A DNA stretch of 64,000 nucleotides, from NCBI RefSeq assembly GCF_015330125.1, contig NZ_JADDXR010000002.1:1736001-1800000 (forward strand), given 5' to 3'. The notes below the pieces were generated by a model. That model saw nothing but the letters and a program-made list of their open reading frames with translations. It searched no databases and was not told where the DNA came from. Positions 37,314 through 46,388 of this stretch are shown here, one piece after another. How positions within the stretch are numbered: position 1 is the stretch's first letter; each line of letters opens with the position of its first letter. A program made the translations under genes and the position numbers. The DNA comes from Zobellia nedashkovskayae. Its GTDB lineage: Bacteria > Bacteroidota > Bacteroidia > Flavobacteriales > Flavobacteriaceae.

Positions 37314-37841
37314 TTAAAAACTAACAACCTTCCATTCCTGACCAGCAGAGTAATACGTTTTCAGTTCTTTAAAACCAATGGCTGCATGTGCTTGAAGCGA
37401 TCGAGTATTGCTAGCATCAATCTCGGTAATAATAGATTCAAAAGTCGGTTGCGTAACGGATTGCATGGTTTCATATAATTTTCTGAAAACACCTTGTTTA
37501 CGAAAAGCTTTGTCCACACAAATTTGCCCCATAGCAATAAAACTGGGTATTGGGGGGATTATAGCTTCAAGTTCATCAAACATGGGCTTAAGAACGGCAA
37601 TGTCATTTGCGAATTTCGGATGCATACAAAGGGCATATGCAATAACTAAATTATCTGACTTGGCTATAATATGAGCACAGACATCATTCATCGCTTTTAA
37701 AATTTCAAATGTATGAACCACAGTAACAAAACCTTCTTTTTCTTTTTCTTTGGGTGAAATGGAAGTAGGTAGGTTTTTCTGTTGAAGTGCCAGAATTTCC
37801 TTTAGTTCATTATCCGTTGTTGCCGTAGTATACGTTATCAC
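37314..37841 (-). CDS. GNAT-family N-acetyltransferase
   Basis: A 175-aa protein with the GNAT fold: an N-terminal helix pair, a central strand ending in PSFIAMGQICVDKAFRKQG and the acetyl-CoA pyrophosphate loop in DKAFRKQGVFRKLYETM (motif A, R/Q-x-x-G-x). ITEIDASNTRSLQAHAAIGF is motif B. The acceptor cannot be read from the sequence. It starts with GTG, and that G is also the last base of the TAG stop of the M61 peptidase gene (TAGTG), so the two are translationally coupled. Confidence 0.85.
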   Translation of the reverse strand: MITYTTATTDNELKEILALQQKNLPTSISPKEKEKEGFVTVVHTFEILKAMNDVCAHIIAKSDNLVIAYALCMHPKFANDIAVLKPMFDELEAIIPPIPSFIAMGQICVDKAFRKQGVFRKLYETMQSVTQPTFESIITEIDASNTRSLQAHAAIGFKELKTYYSAGQEWKVVSF

Positions 37842-39649
37842 TAGTATTCAGTTTTAAGCCAGTTATTTCTTTTGTGCAATTGCTTTTTTGAAGGGGCTTT
37901 ACCATCCTTTTCCGTTAGAAATAAATGATAGTCTGGGTTTGCTTTTAGAATTAAGGTGGTGTGCTTTTCTACTCCGAAGCGTTCAAAAGTAATTTTCAGT
38001 GTATCTCCAATCTTTAGTTTTTCTATATAGGCACTGAATTGTTGCCCGTCCGGGAATCCATTTCCGTTAATATCGGTAATAACATCACCTTTATCCAGCA
38101 CAGAAATATAAGCTGGAGATTCCATTTTTGGATTCGATTGAATTTCACCATGACCATCACCATCTAGCGATACAGCTGCCCCAAAATAAGGTTGTTCTGA
38201 ATTTTGTTTCAACGTAACACCAACGGAGTTTAATAGCGAGCTATAATCAGGCATCTCACTTTTGTAAATATATTTGTTGAAGAAAGTACTGGCAAAGTCG
38301 ATTCCAGCGTATTCAGCTAGCACTTGTTGAAGGTTTTCTATTACATACGGTTTTTCAGCTTTTCCATATTGTTTCCAAACTAGTTTCATGAAGTCATCTA
38401 GGTTCAATTTTTCTTCACGGAGTGATAGGTCAAGCGCAAGTCCGAGTACACTTCCGTAAGAATAATAAGAAATAAAGGTATTCTCTCTGTTTACCGGGTC
38501 TACGGAGGTAGCGGCATCCACAAAAGGAGCTTGGTAGCTCATTTCTATAGGGTTGAAATACTGAAGTGCAGGTGAGTTCCAGACATAGTTGAACGTTCCT
38601 GAAATGCCATCCACATACTTTTCAGGTGAAATAATTCCTGCTCTACAAAGAATAAGATTCGTGTAATAACTGGTAAAACCTTCGGCAAACCAAAGGGCAC
38701 CACTCATATTGGTTTTTTCAAAATCAAAAGGCTCTAATGATTTTGGGCGAATACGCTCAACGTTCCAAGCATGAAAAAACTCATGAGACACGGTTCCGAT
38801 ATTACCTTCCATACCTCCATTGGCCAAACTACGTGTGCTAGTAAGAATGGTAGAATTACGATGCTCCATGCCATCACCGGAAGCATTGGGAATATAACAA
38901 GCTAAAAAAGTATAGGTACCATAATCAAATTCTGGAAGTTCTCCATATACTTCCTTTTCTGCTAGAACGGTTTTCTTTACGTTTTCGAAATATGCATCTA
39001 GTTCTTCATCTGTACCATTATGGTGCAGCACAAAACGTATTTTTTGTTTCTTTCCGTTGTCCTCAACCTCAAATTCACGAACCGAATGGTTACTTATTTC
39101 AGTAGGACTATCCATAAAATAATATAGGTTTGGAGCAGAATATGTGGTGCCAGAAGCCAAAGGAAGTTGAGTGGCTACCTTCCACTTCAAATCTTTTCTT
39201 ACCTTAAAATCTACTTCAATTTTTCTATCGCTCAGGGCAGGGGCGTACATAAATGTCGCAGGTATATTTAAGTGGGCATGCGTTTCATCTACTTGAGAAT
39301 AGGTACCTCCTCCTCGGTTGGCAAACAAAGTGTAACTTATTTTAATAGTACCATCATGGCCCGTTACTTGCCATGAATATGGGTCAGGACGTAACACTTC
39401 TAGAGTTTTGCCTTTGCTGTTCGTAGCTTTAAAACTATAAACGTTTTTTGCAAACTCATGCAGCGCATAGCGCCCAGGAGAAGAGCGACTCATTCTGAAA
39501 GCAACCGTATCCGTTTTTAAATCGGGAAAGGTTCCTTTTACCACCGCTTCATGGTGTACGGCATTCTCAAAAGAAATTTCATAGTTGTTGGTTTGGGCAA
39601 AAAGTACGCTTGTAGCAATAAAAAGAAAGAAGGAAATGGAGAATTTCAT
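37841..39649 (-). CDS. M61-family (glycyl aminopeptidase-like) metallopeptidase with PDZ domain
   Basis: A 602-aa exported peptidase with signal peptide ending SVLFAQ. The N-terminal beta domain is followed by the catalytic domain with GDGMEHRNST (about 258-267), the zinc motif HEFFH at 289-293 within VSHEFFHAWNVERIRP, and the third ligand Glu323 in WFAEGFTSYYT. A PDZ-like domain follows at about 490-580 (GDVITDINGNGFPDGQ). All catalytic residues are intact. Family members cleave small N-terminal residues from peptides; a periplasmic role is expected. It is coupled to the GNAT gene downstream. Promoter not identified. Confidence 0.92.
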   Translation of the reverse strand: MKFSISFFLFIATSVLFAQTNNYEISFENAVHHEAVVKGTFPDLKTDTVAFRMSRSSPGRYALHEFAKNVYSFKATNSKGKTLEVLRPDPYSWQVTGHDGTIKISYTLFANRGGGTYSQVDETHAHLNIPATFMYAPALSDRKIEVDFKVRKDLKWKVATQLPLASGTTYSAPNLYYFMDSPTEISNHSVREFEVEDNGKKQKIRFVLHHNGTDEELDAYFENVKKTVLAEKEVYGELPEFDYGTYTFLACYIPNASGDGMEHRNSTILTSTRSLANGGMEGNIGTVSHEFFHAWNVERIRPKSLEPFDFEKTNMSGALWFAEGFTSYYTNLILCRAGIISPEKYVDGISGTFNYVWNSPALQYFNPIEMSYQAPFVDAATSVDPVNRENTFISYYSYGSVLGLALDLSLREEKLNLDDFMKLVWKQYGKAEKPYVIENLQQVLAEYAGIDFASTFFNKYIYKSEMPDYSSLLNSVGVTLKQNSEQPYFGAAVSLDGDGHGEIQSNPKMESPAYISVLDKGDVITDINGNGFPDGQQFSAYIEKLKIGDTLKITFERFGVEKHTTLILKANPDYHLFLTEKDGKAPSKKQLHKRNNWLKTEY

Positions 39650-39733
39650 TGATGTAAATTTAATGAGACCAATATACTATTTAATCAGAGCATTCGCTAT
39701 TTTTGAATTTTACCATTTTGAAGTAAGATTTGT

Positions 39734-39747
39734 ATTACACGTGTAAT
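39734..39747. promoter_or_regulatory. Perfect 14-bp palindrome ATTACACGTGTAAT (candidate operator)
   Basis: This exact palindrome lies between the divergent M61 peptidase gene and the small beta-barrel gene, 50 bp before the latter and 85 bp from the former. It has no T-tract and is too short for a terminator, so a dimeric regulator site is the natural reading. The regulator is unknown. Confidence 0.5.
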
Positions 39748-39796
39748 CGAAACAATCTTTTTTGAGCTTAAGAATCTCTTTAACGACTGAATTACC

Positions 39797-40387
39797 ATGA
39801 TGAAAAAAATACACTGTATTGTACTGTTGTTCTTGGGTTCTATTATATTTTGTTTTGGGCAAGAAGAAACGAATTTTCCTCAATATAAAAATCAGATTTC
39901 TACAAATTTATTACTGCCTTTTGCTGGTAGTTTTGATTTAACTTATGAGCGAACAATTGCTAATAAGTGGGCAGTAGGTTTGTCCGGTGCAATTTATGGA
40001 GATGATTTTGGAGATTTTGATACTGAATCTTCAGGCTATTACGATCGTACCACAAATTTTGAGATAATGCCTTTTGTACGGTTCTATTTGAACAGCACTA
40101 AAACCAACGGCCACTTTTTTGAAGTCTTTGGTTCCATATCCCAAGTTGAACAAACCGGTGGGTATGTACGCAACGTTAATGATCAAGGCTACGGCGTGTA
40201 TGTTATTGGCTCCGAAAACTACATTGTTGGTGGTTTGGGAACGGGATATGGGTATCGGTTTTTATTTATGAAGAACAGATTGGTTGTAGAAGGACAATTG
40301 GGTATACGAACCAATTTTAGCACTAATTTCTTTTTTTTAAATGTTGCCTTAGTGCGCACAGGAATAAAAATAGGGTATAGGTTTTAA
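39797..40387 (+). CDS. Small outer-membrane beta-barrel-like protein
   Basis: A 196-aa protein with a signal peptide (MMKKIHCIVLLFLGSIIFCFGQ); the second ATG, 3 bp on, is an equally good start. The mature part has the repeated amphipathic strands of an eight-strand barrel (STNLLLPFAGSFDLTYERTI, KWAVGLSGAIYG, FEIMPFVRFYLN, VALVRTGIKIGYRF), with the C-terminal Phe common in outer-membrane proteins. The nearest match I can name is the general DUF3575/outer-membrane-beta-barrel type; function unknown. It is followed after 5-11 bp by a lipoprotein gene, so the two form an operon. Confidence 0.75.
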   Translation: MMKKIHCIVLLFLGSIIFCFGQEETNFPQYKNQISTNLLLPFAGSFDLTYERTIANKWAVGLSGAIYGDDFGDFDTESSGYYDRTTNFEIMPFVRFYLNSTKTNGHFFEVFGSISQVEQTGGYVRNVNDQGYGVYVIGSENYIVGGLGTGYGYRFLFMKNRLVVEGQLGIRTNFSTNFFFLNVALVRTGIKIGYRF

Positions 40388-40398
40388 AACTTGTGATT

Positions 40399-40989
40399 AT
40401 GAGATATGCATATATTGGTTGCTTCCTTTTAAGCCTACTCATGGCAGGCTGTTTTTCTAATGATGACGATTCTGCGATAAACTATATAGACCTACAAGTA
40501 GAGGATGTATTTGTCTTTGATGACCAAACCGAGTATGTAGTTGGAGATACCATTTTCTTTTCGCAAAAATTTAGCCGGTATATTAAAGAAGAAGGGTACA
40601 ATGAACTCTTGGATATATTTGAAACTACAAAAGACAATCAGTTTGCTTATTCTTTTAATGTTAAAAAATTCTCTGATTTTTCCAATACTTATGTGAACGT
40701 TTCAATAGACCCTGAATACATTATTACTTCAGGAGAAAGTCCTACGGATTACTTTTTTTACAATGATTACGTTACGGTTGCCAAATTGAACGAAGCAGAA
40801 GATGCATATGAGTCAAGGGTCGGAGTAGTTTTACAGGAAATTGGGTCTTTCCAGTTGGACTTATCTTTTGTCTATTTCAGAAATGGGTTTGATTACAATA
40901 ACAAAGAGAGTGTTGATTTAGATATAAGGCACCGTTTTACAAGTCCTAATGATGCTTATAAAGAATTTGAGGTAGTAGAACAGCAGTAA
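40399..40989 (+). CDS. Small lipoprotein of unknown function
   Basis: About 196 aa, with a lipobox LMAGC followed by SNDDDS, an acidic +2 region typical of Bacteroidota surface lipoproteins. I prefer the ATG at 40399 (MRYAYIGCFLLSLLMAGC); a GTG at 40393 is in frame. The body is beta-rich with no recognised domain (VFDDQTEYVVGDTIFFSQ). It lies just after the barrel gene and probably works with it in the outer membrane. The stretch after it (40990-41489) holds no intact gene. Confidence 0.7.
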   Translation: MRYAYIGCFLLSLLMAGCFSNDDDSAINYIDLQVEDVFVFDDQTEYVVGDTIFFSQKFSRYIKEEGYNELLDIFETTKDNQFAYSFNVKKFSDFSNTYVNVSIDPEYIITSGESPTDYFFYNDYVTVAKLNEAEDAYESRVGVVLQEIGSFQLDLSFVYFRNGFDYNNKESVDLDIRHRFTSPNDAYKEFEVVEQQ

Positions 40990-41004
40990 TGTTTTATTTT
41001 CCTT

Positions 41005-41200
41005 CTAAGTATATTTAACGAATTCAATTGAAGGTTCGTTTGCTTCCTGTTTTATAAACTTTTCGGCTTTACAATTTATATAACAAACCCAGTTATTGTT
41101 CAGGATCATATAATCATAATCTTTCCGTTTAGACAAAACCCCTAATTACATGGGGTGTCATAGCGCACATGGTTTTACCTTTGTTGTCAATAAAAATCAT
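41005..41200 (-). pseudogene. Possible frameshifted small gene remnant
   Basis: Reading leftward from an ATG at 41200, the frame gives MIFIDNKGKTMCAMTPHV and then stops. A one-base shift continues it as GVLSKRKDYDYMILNNNWV, then CYINCKAEKFIKQE, and ends at a stop at 41005-41007. The two parts together form a coherent, charged small protein of about 65 residues, which suggests a gene broken by one indel. I do not recognise the family, and chance cannot be excluded at this length. Confidence 0.3.
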
Positions 41201-41214
41201 ATTATTACTCAATT

Positions 41215-41443
41215 TTTAAAACATTCGTTTGGCTTCTATTTGGACTGATATGAATAGGCTCGGCTCAAGCGAAAAATGATAAAATCTACTATAACAAAAC
41301 TTGGAAGGAGATTTTACAACTTATCTCTTAGGGAATAAATTAGCTGCTACATATGTTAAGGGTCAGTTTATTTTGGAGCGCATACCCATTTCTCGCAACA
41401 GCTAGGACCAGAGATCAAATACTTTAACGAAGGTATGTTGTAG
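41215..41443 (+). pseudogene. Decayed exported-protein gene (TonB-like/MORN-type remnant)
   Basis: One frame reads KTFVWLLFGLI, a TGA stop, then IGSAQAKNDKIYYNKTWKEI and a second stop at 41329. This is a clear signal peptide with an in-frame nonsense codon, followed by a DKIYYNKxWK start that I know from flavobacterial proteins annotated as energy-transducer TonB or toxin-antitoxin YwqK/MORN-like. Around 41399-41440 another frame reads QLGPEIKYFNEG, similar to the repeats of those proteins. The original start codon is also lost. Together with the fragment on the other strand, this makes 40990-41489 a small gene graveyard with no intact gene. Confidence 0.5.
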
Positions 41444-41489
41444 TAATCAAGTATGTGTTTGTTTTGATGAAACAGCTTACATTTGGTTT

Positions 41490-42644
41490 ATGGTACAGCT
41501 ACCCGAAAAACTTATTCAAAAATTAGAGCTTAGAAATGGGCAAAATTCCATGCGCATTATTCCAAGCCCTAATGAAAAGCGAGTAGACTTTTCTTCCAAT
41601 GATTACTTAGGCTTGGCCCAAAAGCCTACATTATTCGATATGGCCAGTAAAATAGTGAAGCAAACGGGACACATTGTAAATGGTGCTACCGGATCTAGAT
41701 TGATAACGGGCAACCATTCTCTTTACAACGAACTGGAAGAGATGCTGGCCAAATTTCATCGTACGGAAGACGCATTGGTCTTCAATTCTGGATATGATGC
41801 CAATCTTGGTTTTTTTAGCTCGGTACCGCAACGAGGAGATGTTGTTCTATATGATGAATATATTCACGCTAGTATTCGCGATGGTATCCAAATGGGGAAT
41901 TCCAAGAGCTATAAGTACAAGCATAACAACCTTAAAGATTTAGTTCATAAATGTCAGGTTGAGCGAAACAAAGACTTGGCTGATGTTGAAATCTATGTGG
42001 TCACTGAATCTGTTTTTTCCATGGATGGAGATGTACCTGATTTAAGTGCATTTGCCAAAATATGTAAAGATTATAATTGTCGGTTTATAGTTGATGAAGC
42101 CCACGCCCTAGGAGTTTTTGGAAAGCAGGGTGAAGGTTTGCTCCAAGAACTGAATTTGCATGAAGAGGTTTTTGCCCGAATCGTAACTTTTGGCAAAGGT
42201 ATGGGGTGTCATGGTGCTGCAATTTTGAGCAGTACTTTGCTAAAGTCTTATCTAGTAAATTTCGCCCGTAGTTTTATTTATACCACGGGGCTTTCGCCGC
42301 ATGCTGTAGCCTCGGTTTTATCAGCATATGACCATCTTCAAAATCGGGTTGATGAGGTGGTAGCACTAAAACATAATATTACGTATTTCAATCAAAAATT
42401 AGAGAGTTTTAATTTAAACTCAAAGTTTATCCCCAGTAATTCTGCTATTCATTGTTGTATCATTTCAGGTAATGATAAAATTCGCGATATTGCCAAAGTC
42501 ATTCAGGAAAAAGGGTATGATGTAAGACCTATTCAATCTCCCACTGTACCTGAAGGTCGGGAAAGATTACGTGTTTGTCTTCATAGTTTTAATACTGAAA
42601 AGGAAATTGATACTTTGCTAAAAGCTATAGCTGATCTTATGTAA
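41490..42644 (+). CDS. bioF: 8-amino-7-oxononanoate synthase (AON synthase)
   Basis: BioF condenses a pimeloyl thioester with alanine, with loss of CO2, in the first step of biotin ring assembly. The 384-aa protein is a fold-type I PLP enzyme: FSSNDYLGLA at 34-43, GATGSRLITGNH at 65-76, DEAHALGVFG at 202-211, and the PLP lysine Lys236 in TFGKGMGCHGAA. It opens the bio cluster, and DUF2007, bioD, bioA, a ketosynthase and bioB follow on the same strand. Related enzymes (KBL, SPT) share these motifs, but the gene context settles the assignment. Confidence 0.95.
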   Translation: MVQLPEKLIQKLELRNGQNSMRIIPSPNEKRVDFSSNDYLGLAQKPTLFDMASKIVKQTGHIVNGATGSRLITGNHSLYNELEEMLAKFHRTEDALVFNSGYDANLGFFSSVPQRGDVVLYDEYIHASIRDGIQMGNSKSYKYKHNNLKDLVHKCQVERNKDLADVEIYVVTESVFSMDGDVPDLSAFAKICKDYNCRFIVDEAHALGVFGKQGEGLLQELNLHEEVFARIVTFGKGMGCHGAAILSSTLLKSYLVNFARSFIYTTGLSPHAVASVLSAYDHLQNRVDEVVALKHNITYFNQKLESFNLNSKFIPSNSAIHCCIISGNDKIRDIAKVIQEKGYDVRPIQSPTVPEGRERLRVCLHSFNTEKEIDTLLKAIADLM

Positions 42645-42645
42645 T

Positions 42646-43029
42646 ATGAAAGAGAAATTCTATACGATAGCATCTTTTGAATACCCTTCTGATGTTCAAA
42701 TACTGAAAGGTAAATTAGAGTCTGAAGGTATTCCTGTTTTTCTTAAAGATGAATTTACTTTGAATTCTGACCCTATGATTAGCAACGCAATAGGCGGGGT
42801 AAAAGTACAAGTATACACAGAGGATAAGGAAAAGGCTACGGAGATATATAATGAAATCAGGGCTTACGCCTTAGATGACAATGGTAAATTGATTGTCTGT
42901 CCCAATTGTAAAATGCAAAAATCAGAGGTGTATTATAACAGAAAAGGAATTTTATATAAACTTTTTCCTTTTTTTGAGGAAAAAAAATACAAATGCCTAC
43001 ATTGTAACATGATAACAAAACCTCAATAG
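42646..43029 (+). CDS. DUF2007 protein with a C-terminal zinc-ribbon-like Cys pair set
   Basis: A 127-aa cytoplasmic protein one base after bioF. Residues 1-70 match DUF2007, a PII-like/ACT-like putative signal domain (FYTIASFEYPSDVQILKGKL, IGGVKVQVYTEDKEKATEI). The C-terminal 45 residues hold two Cys pairs, CPNC and CLHC, able to bind one metal, separated by a basic stretch. It lies in the biotin operon between bioF and bioD but has no known biotin function. Tight packing suggests co-expression; a regulatory or scaffold part is possible. Confidence 0.8.
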   Translation: MKEKFYTIASFEYPSDVQILKGKLESEGIPVFLKDEFTLNSDPMISNAIGGVKVQVYTEDKEKATEIYNEIRAYALDDNGKLIVCPNCKMQKSEVYYNRKGILYKLFPFFEEKKYKCLHCNMITKPQ

Positions 43030-43030
43030 C

Positions 43031-43654
43031 ATGCAGCAAATTTTTGTGACAGGAATATCTACCGAAGTAGGGAAAACTATAGCTTCGGCCATAATAGCGG
43101 AAGCTCTTGAGGCTGATTACTGGAAACCCGTTCAAGCCGGTGATTTGGATAACACGGATAGCGATAAAGTAAGCTCACTAATTTCAAATGATAAAACGGT
43201 CATACACAAAAGCCGTTATGAGTTAAAAACTCCTATGAGTCCACATGCCGCTGCAGAAAGAGATGGGATAAAAATGGACCGACTAGAAATAGTGGAACCT
43301 GTAACCGATAATTCTTTAGTGATTGAAGGCGCTGGCGGTATTTTGGTGCCCCTGAACGAGAATGACACGGTTTTGGATATTATCATGCCAACATATCATG
43401 TTATTGTCGTTTCAAGACATTACTTAGGCAGCATTAACCATACACTTTTAACAATCGGTTGGTTGCAACAAAAAGGATATGATGTTTCTGTGCTCTTTAG
43501 TGGAAAGGAAAATCCGGAGACGGAAAATATTATTCTTCATAAAACGGGTGTTTCGTTAATCGGTCGTATTGATGAAGAGCTTGTTTTTGACAAGGCCGTA
43601 ATTAAAAAATATGCTGATAAATTCGCGCCAATCTTAAAAACGCTTCAGGTTTAA
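43031..43654 (+). CDS. bioD: Dethiobiotin synthetase
   Basis: BioD forms the ureido ring of dethiobiotin from DAPA, CO2 and ATP. The 207-aa protein begins MQQIFVTGISTEVGKT with the GxxTxVGKT P-loop at residues 8-16. The KPVQAGD segment near 33 and VIEGAGGILVPL near 98-109 are diagnostic of the family. It starts one base after the DUF2007 stop. Normal length, all motifs present. Confidence 0.95.
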   Translation: MQQIFVTGISTEVGKTIASAIIAEALEADYWKPVQAGDLDNTDSDKVSSLISNDKTVIHKSRYELKTPMSPHAAAERDGIKMDRLEIVEPVTDNSLVIEGAGGILVPLNENDTVLDIIMPTYHVIVVSRHYLGSINHTLLTIGWLQQKGYDVSVLFSGKENPETENIILHKTGVSLIGRIDEELVFDKAVIKKYADKFAPILKTLQV

Positions 43655-43800
43655 TAATGTATTCTCACTAAGGCTAAATCTAGCTTGCTACTTGTAAATA
43701 GGTATAACGGATTGCGACCTTCTAAGTTTTGTTTGTAGGTTGTAAAAATCCAGCATCGATATACTTCAAAAAAAAAGTTTTAATTCCTCATCTTTGCATT

Positions 43801-45102
43801 ATGAAGAAGGCAAACGCGTCAGAAACCCTAGTAATTGAAAGTCTATCTGTTAGAGATAAGAAACATCTTTGGCACCCATTAACACAGCATAAACTGCATC
43901 CTGAAATGTTAGGAATCGTTAAGGCAAAAGGTGCTGTTTTGTATGATGAGAATGGAAAAGATTATATAGACGGCATTGCATCTTGGTATACAAGTGCCTA
44001 TGGTCATTGTAACGAGTATATTACAGATAGGGTCTATGCCCAAATGCAAAAACTGGATCAAGTGGTTTTTAGTGGATTCACTCATGAGCCTGCCATAAAA
44101 CTTTCTGAAGAACTTATTAAGATATTACCTGAAAATCAAGAGAAATTATTCTTTTCCGATAACGGTTCTACCGCAACGGAAATCGGTATAAAAATGGCTT
44201 TGCAGTATCATTTTAACAACGGAAGAACACGCAAAACGATGCTCGCTTTTGAAGAGGGTTTTCATGGCGATACGTTCGGTGCTATGTCTGTTTCAGGGCT
44301 ATCTGTCTATAACGGTCCTTTTGAAGAGTTTTTTATTGATGTAGAGCGTATTGATGTTCCCACGGATGAAAATATAGAGGGTATTCTATCAGATTTAGAA
44401 ATTAGGTTGCAACAGAACCATATTGCGGGATTCATCTATGAGCCGTTAGTGCAAGGAGCCGCAGCCATGAAAATGCACAAGGCTGAAAATTTGAATCGAA
44501 TTTTACAGTTATTAAAAGTACATGGTGTACTGACCATTGCAGATGAGGTTATGACTGGTTTTGGTAAAACCGGGAAACCTTTTGCTTCGGATTATATAGA
44601 TACCAAACCAGATATCATTTGCATGTCCAAGGCGTTGACGGCAGGGCTAATTCCTATGGCGATTACGAGTTGCTCACAAGAAGTTTATAATGCTTTTTAT
44701 AGTGATGATTTAGCAAAGGGATTGTTCCATGGTCATACCTATACAGGAAACCCATTGGCTTGCACTGCAGCTTTAGCTGGGTTGGAGTTGTTACAATCAG
44801 TAGAGATTCAAGATAGCATCAAAAGAATAATTTCTTCGCACCAAGAATTTGATTTGAGAGTAAAGAACCATGAAAAAGTTTCGGGTACACGACAATGCGG
44901 AATTATTTACGCGTTAGACCTTAATGTGAAAATGGAACGGTATGGTAATTTACGCGACCAGATTTTCAAGCATTTCATGAATAATGGGGTATTTTTGAGG
45001 CCTTTGGGTAGTACAATCTATATTTCTGCACCTTACGTCATTACAGATGAGCAGTTGCAGAAAATATATACTACCATAGAAGATCTACTGAACAGTATTT
45101 AA
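43801..45102 (+). CDS. bioA: Adenosylmethionine-8-amino-7-oxononanoate aminotransferase (DAPA synthase)
   Basis: BioA transfers an amino group to KAPA to give DAPA, usually from S-adenosylmethionine. The start chosen is the ATG at 43801 (MKKANASETLVIESL, 433 aa). An upstream TTG at 43729 would add 24 residues without family support and overlap a promoter-like CATCTTTG at 43789. Motifs include HLWHPLTQH, a BioA signature, at 22-30, DEVMTGFGKTG at 248-258 and the PLP lysine Lys277 in MSKALTAG. It sits 146 bp after bioD, the largest gap of the cluster, so bioA and downstream genes may have their own start of transcription. Confidence 0.94.
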   Translation: MKKANASETLVIESLSVRDKKHLWHPLTQHKLHPEMLGIVKAKGAVLYDENGKDYIDGIASWYTSAYGHCNEYITDRVYAQMQKLDQVVFSGFTHEPAIKLSEELIKILPENQEKLFFSDNGSTATEIGIKMALQYHFNNGRTRKTMLAFEEGFHGDTFGAMSVSGLSVYNGPFEEFFIDVERIDVPTDENIEGILSDLEIRLQQNHIAGFIYEPLVQGAAAMKMHKAENLNRILQLLKVHGVLTIADEVMTGFGKTGKPFASDYIDTKPDIICMSKALTAGLIPMAITSCSQEVYNAFYSDDLAKGLFHGHTYTGNPLACTAALAGLELLQSVEIQDSIKRIISSHQEFDLRVKNHEKVSGTRQCGIIYALDLNVKMERYGNLRDQIFKHFMNNGVFLRPLGSTIYISAPYVITDEQLQKIYTTIEDLLNSI

Positions 45103-45111
45103 ATTTTCCGT

Positions 45112-46290
45112 TTGAAAGAACCAATATCCATTACCGCAATAGGCTCAATTTCTCCTTTAGGAAAAACATCTGAAGAGACTTGGGCAAGCTACCTCCAAGA
45201 TAATCACTTTTTTGAACAGAAGGCTTTTGGTGAATCCACGGAATGGGCCGCCTCATTATCTAAAGATTCAAAACAAGAAATAGAAGAGCTTAGGAATTCA
45301 GATAATAAATACAAAAGTCTTGATGATTCGGTTTTGTTTGCGCTTTATGCTTCAAGAGACGCGATTGCTAAAGCAGGTTGGGAAGCAGGCGATGATTTCG
45401 GAATTAATATTGGATCTTCACGTGGAGCCACAGCACTTTTTGAAAAATACCATCAAGAGTTTCTGGAAAATAATAGAACGGCAACACTTTCATCACCAAC
45501 GACCACCTTGGGAAATATCTCGTCATGGGTAGCTCACGATTTAAAGTCAAAAGGTCCAGAGATATCGCATTCTATTACCTGTTCTACGGCGCTACATGCC
45601 GTTTTAAATGGAGTAGCGTGGCTAAGAAGTGGCATGGCAGATAAGTTTTTGGTAGGCGGTAGCGAAGCGCCGTTAACATCTTTTACCATTGCCCAGATGA
45701 AGGCGCTCAAAATCTATTCGCAGTATAATACGGAAGATACTTCAAAAGGGAATGAAGGATTCCCTAGTCGTGCTTTAGATTTCGAAAAGGAAAAAAGCAC
45801 CATGATTCTTGGAGAAGGTGCTTCTATAATATGCTTGGAAAAAGGTGTAAATGAAAAGACCTTGGCTATTATTGAAGGAGTAGGTTATGCTACAGAACCC
45901 TTACGTCATAATATTTCTATCTCTACGGACGCCGAGTGTTTTCAAAGTTCCATGAAAATGGCATTAGGAGAAATAAATCCTGAAGAGGTAGATGCTATTG
46001 TTATGCATGCGCCAGGCACAGTAAAAGGGGATATATCTGAGTATAAAGCAATTGAAAAAGTTTTTAGTAACAAACTGCCCTTTTTAACTACAAATAAATG
46101 GAAAGTAGGGCATACTTTTGGAGCTTCGGGAGCGTTAAGCATAGAATTGGCGGTATTGATGATACAGCACCAACATGAAATAAAAGTGCCTTTTATCACC
46201 TATAGTTCATCACCGAAAAAACTTGAAAAAGTACTTGTAAATGCAGTTGGTTTTGGTGGTAATGCGGTTTCCATTCTGCTCTCCAGATAA
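45112..46290 (+). CDS. Ketoacyl synthase-type (KAS II-like) enzyme of the biotin cluster
   Basis: A 392-aa thiolase-fold condensing enzyme from a TTG start. The Cys-His-His triad is intact: Cys157 in SITCSTALHAV, His299 in IVMHAPGTVKGD and His334 in KVGHTFGASGA, so it should be a true condensing enzyme. It resembles FabF but is more diverged and about 20 residues shorter. It lies 9 bp after bioA and before bioB in an order I recall from other flavobacteria. No bioC or bioH is in the window, so the natural idea is that it acts in making the pimeloyl precursor. That is inference; the substrate is unknown. Confidence 0.85.
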   Translation: MKEPISITAIGSISPLGKTSEETWASYLQDNHFFEQKAFGESTEWAASLSKDSKQEIEELRNSDNKYKSLDDSVLFALYASRDAIAKAGWEAGDDFGINIGSSRGATALFEKYHQEFLENNRTATLSSPTTTLGNISSWVAHDLKSKGPEISHSITCSTALHAVLNGVAWLRSGMADKFLVGGSEAPLTSFTIAQMKALKIYSQYNTEDTSKGNEGFPSRALDFEKEKSTMILGEGASIICLEKGVNEKTLAIIEGVGYATEPLRHNISISTDAECFQSSMKMALGEINPEEVDAIVMHAPGTVKGDISEYKAIEKVFSNKLPFLTTNKWKVGHTFGASGALSIELAVLMIQHQHEIKVPFITYSSSPKKLEKVLVNAVGFGGNAVSILLSR

Positions 46291-46388
46291 ACGGCGCGTT
46301 TTTTAATATTAGAGTTAGGAATATTTTGTCTAATTTGGAATTTCAATTTTAGAAAGGTTATTTTTACGCCGAGATTTCCAAAAAGACT

